Assembly (NCBI GenBank): GCA_034620365.1
Contig: JAQGEQ010000316.1
Location: forward strand, 310,001-374,000
Reading direction: 5' to 3'
DNA length: 64,000 nucleotides
Origin: Pegea sp. RAD2-039
Taxonomy: Eukaryota; Chordata; Thaliacea; Salpida; Salpidae
This document shows positions 51,983 to 63,000 of this stretch, one piece after another. The position numbers and the translations under genes are program-made. The notes beneath the pieces are model-generated. The model had not been told where the DNA came from. It searched no databases and was given only the letters and a program-made list of their open reading frames with translations. Position 1 is the first letter of the stretch. Each line of letters starts with the position of its first letter.

Positions 51983-52860
51983 TCAGTAAACATCAGAAGT
52001 TACTTTATTGAGTCTACCTCTGAAGCTCTTCACTGCAGCACAAGTCAGAAAGAATTTCGACCGGTTGTCGTACGAGGGGATCATTTCATCATGAGCAGTA
52101 GATCCCCTTACTTCTTGGAGATAGACGATATATAAAGTTTCAAAGGATTCTAGTTGAGTTATGAAGAAGGCTACAAATTATTTATTTGAAACACAGAAAA
52201 GTGATACTAACACCAATCTTCAGTTTTGTTTGATGTATGAGAGGGCGAACCATTCTGTTGAAAGACCTGTCCTTGGACTACTTCGTGGACTACTTTCGTC
52301 TCGATTATCTCAGAGTCAAAATATTCTTGATATAAGATTCTCATTAATTTCAGCACCTTCTGTGAGAATATCTTTAGCTCTCTGAGATGGCAACCAAAAC
52401 CATCACAGAAACAGACATCTGCCTCCGAAAAACAGTCTTAACAGACGAAGATATTCTGGAAGCACTTTTGCTGAAATTGTGTCATTGTGTGAGTTCAATT
52501 TTGCCTCTATAGCAAATATTTTTTCATTTGAAAAGAAAACTTTTCTGCATTTAAAAGAATATTTGGGTTGCCTTTTCTACTTCTGTAGGTCTGTGAGCTG
52601 TTGGTCATTTTCAAGGAAGACAAGTTTGAATCTTCTTGGCCAATGATTTTCTATTTTTGTTGTTTTTGAAACTCGTAGCCGCCTATCTTATACTCCTTTC
52701 AGGGTCTCTTCTAATCTACTCCATAAAGTATTTGAATTTGGTTGGAGTCGATGTAGTAAGAGGCCGTCGACATCTGAGTCAATCACAGTTCTTGGTAACA
52801 TTTAAAAAGATAAATTTAGTAAATAAAAGTATACTTATTTTAAAAGGTGGAAACCGATAG
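51983..52860 (-). mobile_element. Decayed Tc1/mariner (IS630-type) DDE transposase
   Basis: A transposase in pieces on the minus strand, with stops, frame changes and an internal deletion. From the N-terminal side (high coordinates) one reads IRRDPERSIR and AATSF, the helix-turn-helix region of this superfamily (usual form IRRNPRRSIRKMAKEL). Next come VMVLVAISES and ILTEGAEINENLISRIF, matching the VMVWGGIS...EG..N.E.Y block. Then FQQNGSPSHTSNKTEDW matches FQQDGAPAHTSKKTQEW, with the catalytic Asp replaced by Asn. Finally CAAVKSFRGRLNKVTSDVY, the conserved C-terminal helix, runs to a stop at 51983-51985. The segment with the third catalytic acid (SPDLNP region) is missing. Terminal inverted repeats were not identified. 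Confidence 0.72.
52712..52804. repeat. 93-bp direct repeat, unit A
   Basis: Near-identical to 53115-53207, starting taatctactccataaagtat and ending ttggtaac.ttta. It is the N-terminal-side portion of the transposase fossil. Together with unit B it brackets the tRNA-Val gene. Confidence 0.85.
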
Positions 52861-52914
52861 AGAACTTACCTTGCAATCTATCCATTGCTCATGACTTTAA
52901 AATATTTAAAAAAC

Positions 52915-52987
52915 TGTTTCCGCCCGGGCTCGAACCGGGGACCTTTCGCGTGTTAGGCGAACGTGATAACCGCTACACTACGGAAAC
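52915..52987 (-). tRNA. tRNA-Val (anticodon AAC)
   Basis: The minus strand folds as a complete cloverleaf. The acceptor stem is GTTTCCG with CGGAAAC plus discriminator A. The D-arm is GTGTAGCGGTTATCAC, the anticodon loop CCTAACAC (AAC) on a TTCGC/GCGAA stem, and the T-arm CCCGGTTCGAACCCGGG. The A box (TAGTGTAGCGG) and B box (GGTTCGAACC) are intact. A run of six T on the transcribed sense (52908-52913) just downstream is a pol III terminator. No intron. The sequence is nearly identical to the vertebrate tRNA-Val-AAC as I remember it. Confidence 0.97.
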
Positions 52988-53114
52988 TGTTGATACACTT
53001 CAATTAATTTATTTTATATAATAAAAGATTAATCATATTTTCAATAATCAATAAAATGTAAAAATCAATGAGAAAATAAATTATAATTTTATCATAATTT
53101 TAATTAATTTATTT

Positions 53115-53207
53115 TAATCTACTCCATAAAGTATTTGAATTTGGTTGGAGTCGATGTAGTAAGAGTCTGCCCACATCTGGGTCAATCACAGTTTTTGGTA
53201 ACGTTTA
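53115..53207. repeat. 93-bp direct repeat, unit B (transposase fragment)
   Basis: Second copy of the 52712-52804 sequence, 403 bp away in the same orientation, with a handful of differences. It is a stand-alone fragment of the same transposase N-terminal region. Confidence 0.85.
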
Positions 53208-56200
53208 GTAGCATCTCTAACAGTCTATGTTGGTGCTTTTGACAGCTAAGCAATCTGCGAAAATTAGCTAAATGATAGCTTTACGTTGCCTCATTCTTAC
53301 AAACGAAAATTTATCAAATAAAGGACTTAAAGTATAAAAGTAATAATAATTATCATTAATGAGTATTAAAGTGTATGAACATAGGAAGAGAAGAAATAAA
53401 TAAATTAATTAAGTAATGAATAATAACCTTATTTTTAAAAGTTATAATTAATTTTGAACTTTCTGCACAGCGTGTACATATACTGATTTATTTTTATTAG
53501 TCTCAAATAAATTTCAATAGTTGCTAATTTTGTCTGTAATATAAAACTAATCAATATATTTCATATACTTAAAAAATCTATCTAACAGTTTCAATTTGAT
53601 ACAAGCACAGTGCTTAATAAACTTTTATTTCAAATTGTCAGAAAAAATAATTATCTGTTATAAGCAAATTTCGGTGATTGATTTTCAAAATTTAATATCT
53701 GTTTAGTTTTGTTTTGCCTTACAAATTTTGAAAAAAAAATACTTACCATTTCTAATTAAGTTTCTAAATGGTGCCAAAAAAGATAAATTATATTGATATT
53801 AAAGTGTTTTTGGATCGTACTTTTCATAGATTAAATTGCAGATTATAAATGCATGTCTTTTAAAAGAAAAAAGTTTCGTAGTAGTTAAAAGAGACGTCAA
53901 AAAATAAAGTCAACATTTTCTCTAAATTTGATGTTAAAAGTTTGTTGATATATCAGACAAAGAAAGGTTGGCTCTAAAATATTGCTGATTGAAGGGTGTA
54001 AATAGTTGAAACTTAACGACAGTTTTGGTGATACACAAATAAAGTTATTTGAATAATAAATTTTATCTTGCGCCTATCTCTAACAACCAAATGATGATCA
54101 CAAAACCAAATTGGCGATCGTTAACTTAACGACAAGAAAGTTTAATATTCAATTTCTTTCATAATGTGACTAGTTAAACAAGCAATGTGCCATTTAGAAT
54201 AGAATAAAAGTTGTAACAAAGTATAGCTTGTTTGAATCTGATAAAGTTATAAAAAGTTTCACTGAATCACATTTTACAAGCTTTATTTTTAGTGATCTAG
54301 CGAGAGTTGGATAATTACATAAAATTAAGGAAAATTATTTTAGGTAAAGAATGAAAAATCGAATTACAATCGTCAGATTATTATATCTGATCATCAATTT
54401 TACACTACTATCATTAATTAGAGAATATTTTTGAGAAGCTTAAATTTATTTGCAAAGTTTTAAGCTATTTTAAAAATAAATTTGTAATTATCATTTTATA
54501 TTTTACCAAAGTTTTATTTGATAAATATTTATTAGATTATATCTAATTATTTTATCAATCTTAATCATTTTAATTACTATAACTTTAAGAAACCATTAAT
54601 TATTTTAGCCACTTAAGTGTTCGAAAATCTATAAGGATAAAATCAAAAACAAATCATTTATTGGATGGCACTAATAAACTTTTGTATCTCAAACATCAAA
54701 AAAACATTTTTTTTCTTCATTCATTTAATCACTATTTCTTTTTACTTCTACCATCAATTAAGATTCAATTTTTTTTTCATCTGGTTCGTTTTCATAAATT
54801 TATTTCAGATTGTTTTGGAGCCAGATGTTTTGTTTCTTTGAACTTATTTTTGTAACCAACATAAATGAATATCATCACAAGATCTCAATTTAAAATTGGT
54901 GACTGATACACAAAATTTCAATAAAAGTGAACTTTTTACAACATTAAACAAAATTGATTTATACAGTAGTTAAACTGATGATTTGCTAATACAGAAATAG
55001 TAATTTAATTTTTTTTTTAGTTATTTTATTTTTAGTATATACAAATACTTTATAATTTTTAGTAAATTTATTTTAGTATATGAAAATTCTTATTTTTCTA
55101 AAGTTATCAATTTTTATAATTATCTAAATATCATGTAAGCAACAATTTTTCGTGAAATTTTAATAAAAATTTAAGTGATATTAATATTTAATAAATAAAT
55201 CAAAAACCTCAAATTAAACTTCTAAGAATTAATATAATCATTGAATAAGCTGTAAAATAAAATCTTACTTTTCTTTCTTCATTTATCACTCAATAAAAAG
55301 ATTTTAAATTAGTATTGACGACTTTTTTATTTATTTTATGTAAAATTTTTGAATGATTACCGAAAAAAATTTAATAAAAACTTTCTAAATAATTTTCATT
55401 TAAAAACGATGACAACAGCAAAGACTTGTTCAGTTGATGACGTCACGACTGTGTTCATTGGAATGTTTGGGTATATGAGAAAATCTCCTGAGCATATGTT
55501 AATAGTCGAAAAGACGCAAATAAAAGAGAACTAATAAAAGAAATAAATCCAAACAAAAATCAAAACAGATATGCAATAAAGGTTTAATACTGTTTTATGT
55601 TAGATTTCGGAAAGCGTTTTGATTTAATTGTATGCTGAATTACAGACCGCTGAAGGCTGGTGGATATCAAGCAGAGATAAATTTCTCTATTCTAATTTAA
55701 TGTAATTGATGACAAAAAAGAAATCTAACCAAAGCAGCAAAATCTAGGCAGTGATCGCGACGCCTGGCATCATCAGTTGAGGGTTTCAAACTCGCGGTTT
55801 GCCAGCGAGAGAAAAAAGAAAAAAATAAATAAAGTTGTTGGTAGAAGGCAGCTTGATTGAGCGCGTCTAGCTTGAGTAGAGTGGAGTATGTGTTGTTAAA
55901 CAACCCTCTATTTCTGTTTGTAACCAGTTGGTCACTAGAACTTTGTTTGGAACCAATTTTTTCAGTTATAAGAGGAGGTGTTACATGACTTGTCGTATAA
56001 TTGTAGAGTTTAAGAGCAAGGTGAGACTCATGGTCAAGTTTTCACATTCATTATTAAGTAAATAAAAAAAAATAATATTTTTCGTGAAGAGTTAGTTTTA
56101 TATTTAAAGTTTTACATCGCTACAAGGAAGAAAGTTTACAGCTGAGTTTTTATTTATCTTGTAGGATAGACTATTTGCTTGTTGTTGATGTATAAGCATG

Positions 56201-57079
56201 ATGCTGGTTGAAAAATTCTTTTTTGTGAGGTAATTATTATCTCATTTAATTGTTAGATTAATTGTAGAATCATTTATGGTGGCATATAAGTCAGCTATTT
56301 TATAATTAGAAAAAAACTTTAACACTAATGAACAAAATTTTCCCAGAAACGAAATTTGGGCTTAAACTTTAATTTTCTTTTAACTCGCAAAGCTCTTATT
56401 GAAGCCTATAAACAATAAAAGTTATTTATAAAATAGGTTTAGTCTAGTGCATCATACCGAAAGTTGAAATCGGTGAGACTTGCCTTAAGCCCAAATCACT
56501 CACCCATACCTTGGTACATAAATTCATTTTGCTATCGCTAGAGTCCAATTATAAGAAAATCAATGATGCACAGAAACTTTATGCTGAGTTAGTTCAAAGA
56601 ATACGTTTTCTTTAGTTTTAGTAAACTAACTTAAACAGAAATTGTGTTTACATAGAGACGTTAAATATTTATTTTTTTTTAATATTTTGTTTTTATTCTT
56701 CAATTGAATTAAGTAGGTTTTTGTTGAAACTTTAACAAGGATAAGATTGTTTTATAATAAAATGATTAGTTCGTGAGTGAATAACTTAGTAAGTAGATAA
56801 ATGAACTAAAATTACTATTATTTTGCTATCAATCATTCTTAACTATTGTTTATCTAGCTAACAATAAATATTATAGCGATAGTGTTGATTGAAATGATAA
56901 AACTTTCATTAACTTTGAAAAGATTTCAAATATCGTATTTTCTAACAGCAATTTTTTTATTCTAAATGAAACCTGAGAATCTATTTATTTATTATTTAAC
57001 TCAAAGTGAACTTTTCAAATGTTTTTGGATGTTTACAAATATATAAACTCAAGTTAAAAAGAAAGAACTAAAAACTGAA
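53208..57079. other. Gene desert upstream of SNCAIP
   Basis: About 3.9 kb, mostly AT-rich. One GC-richer patch (about 55730-55870) stands out but has no assignable identity. A TGACGTCA lies at 55438. No gene supported. Confidence 0.5.
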
Positions 57080-60000
57080 ATGTCTAATTATCAGCTCAGC
57101 GCTAGACTGCTGGAAGATTCTATAGGATCAAATAACTTCATCTACAACAACTTCTCTCAATCCAAACCGAGTTTAGATAGTGATGAAAATGAATACATGA
57201 CGTCATCAGCTGCCGCAGGATTTGGAGGATACTATCCTGATAGCGATCTTGAAACTATTGCTGAAGAATCTTCAATCATCGATTCCGAGATTAGTCATCA
57301 AACTAAAACTGATGGTGAGAGTGATTCTACTCTTAGTGGAAGTCCTTTGAAGAGCAGAGATACTATAAATGGATCTGGAAATTATCTTAATCATCAACAA
57401 CATGGTGAGATGTTTGCAGATGTATTTGTTGACTTTTAAGCTTTATCTGCAGCAGTTTTACCTCCAGAGCAGAAAATTGTCTTTGCTAAATGTCTACCTG
57501 GAAATAAAAGATTTCAGTCACGTGATCACGAGCGACTAATACATTTGGGTAACATGAACAAAGACTCGCCAACAGACATGTTTGAAGCTGCAAGAAATGG
57601 AAATATGAAAGCACTGGTGAGTGAAAAGGTTCTTCGAAACTCATTTTCGAATTTTAAAAAGACTGCTAAGAAAAGCCTTGTTTACTGAGATCTCATACAT
57701 CAAATTAGTTTTTTCATTTAAGCAAGAGCCGGTGTGTGATCCCCTTTTTCTTGAGTCTGCTCCTACTTTGACTTCTATCTTTATTTTATTTTTCAGTTAA
57801 ATGACACCTGATATTTTACGAGATAGTTTGACTGATTGATCTGTTATAAATAACGTATCAGTGTAGAAATTAAAACCCTATTGGCTATTTTACTTCTACA
57901 AAAACAGATATTTACTTCTACAAAATTGATTTTTTCGAGAAAACTGAGTTAGCTATTTTTAAGAGCTCGTAATAACTTCTCCATCTTAATCTAGTTGTCA
58001 AATGTACAGCATACCGCGCTATACAACACTACTTAGAGAGTGTGGAAAGCATCTTTCACAGTTATGGGTAAATAGTGTCTTGTGGTTGATTTAGAAGAAA
58101 CAAAAGCCATTGGAGTACACTCAGACAGAAAAACCAAATATTCGTTGACATTGATGTCACTCTTCCAGGTCAGTGTGTTCTAAAAACACTGATTCTAAGA
58201 AGTGGGGTAGGTCAGCGCACGCAATCCTCTACTACAAGCAAATCTCACGCGTAGAAAAGATTGAAGAATGGGTCTCAACTTCCTTCCATCAACTGCTTAG
58301 ACCTACTTAGTCAAAAAAGGAGCGTATTTGAGTTAGGATTAAAAGCTTTGCAGTTTGCTATTTATGATAGCATACATATATATGTATTTCTATGTCACTA
58401 TAAAAGCAAGCAGTTTTCATGACTTCAATTTTGTAGTAAGAGTTTGCAGACAGGTTTTTAAAACTTTTTAAACCAACTAGGCTTGCTTATGTCCATGAGC
58501 TTTTGTTCGTCAGTAAACCAAACAATTAACCTTTTTCTTCTAATTAATTGATTTCTCAGCTACTTTTAATTGACATCTAAGATTATAATTTAAAAAGTCA
58601 TGATTACAGCTTATTGTTTGATAGAAAATCAAAATTTTTAAAAACAAAGAAATTAAATTTTCTTATTATCGATTCTGACATAATGTATCAAAGAAATTTG
58701 GCGTTTAAGTTGAATGAAATTATATTTTCAACAAGCGTTAATCTATTTAAACAAAGTTTTCATATTTAGAATCAATTTTCTATGGAGGACCTGTGTGGAA
58801 CAATCGATGAAAAAGGAAATACAGTGCTGCATGTATCAGCTGAAAGGGGACATTTAGATTGTTTACAGATGCTTGTTACTTCATTTTCTTCTGAGATGTT
58901 ATTACTGCCAAATGATGATATTCTTACTGCAACTGGTCTTGCTATCAAAGTATGTATTAACTTTTTCAAATCATTTGTTAATTTAGATTAATTACTGTTG
59001 CTTGTTTTATACCAATTTAAAAAGATCTTTACAGATTTGAAACTAAATTATAATTTTATTTAGGTTTTAGCATATATATTTTTCACGATTAATTAATCAT
59101 GTATCAAATAAAATTCTTTTTTAACTATAAGTATTTAAGCAACTTTGTAATTTATAAAAAGCAATGTTAATTCTGTGATTTTTAAATGTCTTTGAAAGGT
59201 TTTATATTTATAATATAACTTGAACAAATTATCTGATGCGACTAGAAAATGGTTTTATTTCTGATTGAAAATTTATTTTTTAAGTTTTAAGAAACTGTTT
59301 TCGAATTCTAAGTATTCAAATTATTAGTTAAGCCATAAAAGTAATTATAAAACACGTTGATGGTATTTTATAAGGAATAAATAGTTCAATAACCTTTTTT
59401 CCTCTTAAAATGTATTTTAAAGCTTCTTGAATCTTTTTACAGCCATATATATATTTAAGAAATATTATACTGTTTAATAAACAGTCTATTAAAACAAAGA
59501 TAAATAACAAATATTTTATCTGTCAGACGAATATTTTGTTAAAAGATTAATATTTAACTAGTAATTGATGCTGTTTATAAATATTTCAAATTTTTGTATT
59601 TGAGTTTGTCACTAGTGATATGCAACATAAATTTCCATTAGAACTTGTAAACTCATTTGTTTTTAAAACTGTTCCACCTTTTTTAGCTTACTTAATTTAT
59701 AATCATTTTTTAAACTGATAGCTAATTGGTTGAGTCCCTGCAAAGTAAGCTGTTTGTTAAAAAAGAAAAAGTCTCTTTCATAATTTGATTTTTTTGTAAT
59801 TTTCTGCTGTATACTTTAGTATAAAGCTCTTTGTTATAAATAAAAAACCAGAATTACATTAAAATGCCAAATTTTGAACACAAAAGCAAAATGAAATAAA
59901 ATAGTAGGAAAGATTTTGAAAAATTGTTTAGATTCTTAAAATTATTGAACTTAATTGTGAACAAGTGCCGAATAGATATCGATTGTTACTTGAAACGATT

Positions 60001-63000
60001 TTAAACCAGTTTTTGGAGGGCATTTAGGGGGTGCTTGTTCAGTTCTGACTGATTTATCACATGAATAGTTACTGTTGTTCAAAGTGAACACAGCAAAATT
60101 CAGATAAAATGAAGTACTGTAAAAGCATTCGTCATAATTAACAATTATATTTTGAGTCACAATTTAATTGATAGAATATTTACAATATTGTCTTCGAATT
60201 TTGACAAGGTTCATGAAAGTAATAAGCAATAAAGAAAACCAATTAGTTTACCATTTAGTTGTTAGGCTGTATTTTAATTCAATTTTTGAATCTAAAAGCA
60301 TCGTAAAAGTTCAGACTCACAAGCTTGTGAAGTTAGAGATGAAAAGGTAATTGTGCAAGCTTTATGACTCGTTTTAATTAGAATGTTTCACAAGGTTGAA
60401 TCTTGTATGCTTGATAACTGAAAGTACCTTTTTGTAAGTCTAAAAAGCTGTTCTTGTAGTGTCAACGCAGCTTACATGACTACAACTATTAAATGTCAAT
60501 TTATTGAAAAAAAATTATTAAAAGTAATTTTATAGATAAATATAATAATAAAAATATTCTAAATAAGTTTTAAATCAATTCGTTGAGTAAAATTGTTGTT
60601 TGTATTTTCACAATAAATAAAAAATTAAATTTAAATAGTTTATTTTTTTCTGACATTATTCAGTGATGCAAAATAAATTTGAGTAAAATGCAGACTCTAA
60701 TGTAATGTAACATTTTGTATTAATTAACAAATAAGAAATTCTCGTTTAACTCGTTGAACAATAAAAAATTGATACTCAACTTTCTGTTTATTAATAGCAC
60801 AAACCATCACCATCCTTATCGACTTTTTATCAAAGCATAATAAATTATTTAGAATATATATTTTAGAATATAAATATTTATAATTGTAATCAAAAGTAGC
60901 TATTCTAAATTTAGAATATTTTTGAGTAAAAATAAAACTTGCAAAAAAACAAGTTTGGTGACAAAAGGAAAATATAAGTCTATTTAACTAAAACCACAAA
61001 GCTTTAATTAACTTTTGCTTTGTCAGTACGGACACATAAAATGTGTACAGTGGTTGATCGAGAATACATCAGCAAGAGATGAGCTTTTGACCTCGCGTCT
61101 TGCTTCTAACATCGATGGATTTAGTATGAGATCACCAGCAGCACATGTGGCGGCTATGTTTGACCGAGAAGAGATACTTGATTGGTTGTGCGAAGAAATG
61201 TTGAAAGATGGAATCAGTGTTGATGTAGCTAATCATACAAGTGACTCTGCGATTCATACTGCTGCTCGATTCGGAAATATTAAGTGTGTTCAGGTACAAA
61301 AACGTTTAAACTATTCTCTAATGAGCTATTTCTCTAATTGAAATAAGTTTGGCATAAAAAAAAGTTTGAGATTAAATTTTTACGGCAACAGCTACTTAAT
61401 TAACAAATCTTGGAAACAAGATTTGTGTTTGATAAATATTCCTGGCTTTAACTGCAAGTGTTTCCGCTTTAAATAATTAAATGAAGAAAACTAAATTATT
61501 ATAAATCAGATATAATCATACATATAAAATCATATTTTTCTCAATCTGTTAAAAAATATATTTCATTATTCAAAGAAATTATTCTATAAGATTTCAAACA
61601 ATAGCTTGACTTAAAAACTCAGAACTTTGTTTAACCTGCAAATAGTTTCTGTAAACTTTTGTTCACTTGTTCTTAATCTGAATATATTTGCCTTTGATTA
61701 AATGGTAATGAACTAAATAAATTATTAGCAAAAAATCTAGGAACTAGACGGTGCAAATATTTCACCACAAAGTATTGAAGTAAAAATACGATCAACTAAA
61801 AAATACAATTCTAGATGTTTCAATTTCCTCTTCTTTTAAGTCATAGTCAATTTTTTCTCTGTTCTTTTTTCATTTCATATGATAAATATAAATCTACTAC
61901 TTACAAAATTATTTGTTGGTGATATTTCATATTTTATTTTAGCATAAGAAAGGCACTTGAAAATAGTAATCCTTTTTCCGTTATTTGTTTATTAGAAGGA
62001 TTATACTTTAGCTGTAGATAGCATTATTGTTGTTTCTTGTGCTAAAACTTGTAGTATGTTATAAATAACTAGGCAAATATTTATGGAGTACATTTCTAAA
62101 AAACTTTATTTATTTTTCACAAAACTCTTATTTAAAGTTGATGAGGTTATGATTCATTTTATTGATTTTTATCAAAGTTTTTATTTTCAAAAAATCACTT
62201 TTTGAAACAAATATTTATGTGTAATTACAAAAATAAGAATTTCTTTTCAACTTTATTAATCTTTTTCTATGCCATTCATTTACTGGTCTTTTTCTATTAC
62301 CAAAAAAGGTAGTTAGTAAGTTCTTTTATATTTGTATTGAAAATATGATTTTTTTCTTTGTCGCTAATTGTATCCAAAATGAACTTTTGTTTTAGGCACT
62401 AGTTGCCAGAGGAGCATCAGTGACAATTTTGAACTCTCAGGGGGAAACACCTGCTCAAGCCGCTCAGAAGGAGGGGTTTAGTGTTTGTGTTGGTTATCTT
62501 GTTGTCGTGGAGACCTGCGTCTCACTTGCTCAGCAAGTTGTCGCTTTAAAAAGTGATCTAGAAAAGTTTGTTTGTCTCATATGCTTTGATTTGGGTGAAG
62601 TTAAGCAAATCCGTAACACATTTTGATAAACATTTACAAGAATTTGGTACAATCATTTTCATTTTAACTTTCATTTATTAACCAAAAATTTCCATAAATA
62701 ATCCAATATGAATTTTTCTTAAAAATTTTCAAGTAATTTAACTAAATGAAATTTTGTTAAGTTAGAATAAAGTAACTTTAATTTGATAGTTTACAAGAAA
62801 AGTACGACTCAATTGAGGGAAGGTCTACAGAAAGACTTCCACAACAAACTGATAAGGTGTTGAGTGATGAAGTTCAAACCACTAAGCACTTTAATGGACC
62901 ATTAAGTAAAAAGTTCAAGTTGTATAAACTTTGTGAATTGATTTATTAAGCTAAAACAAGTTTCACAAAATTTAAAGTTTAAAGAACGGCGTTAAAGCTT

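Noticed and set aside
52161-52385. 74-codon plus-strand open frame
   Set aside because: It is antisense to the transposase fossil, whose family motifs are on the minus strand.
54661-54855. 64-codon Phe/Leu-rich open frame
   Set aside because: Product of A/T-rich low-complexity DNA; no splice context, signal or family match.
55697-55903. 68-codon minus-strand open frame
   Set aside because: Composition artefact of the GC-richer patch and an A-rich tract; no protein features.
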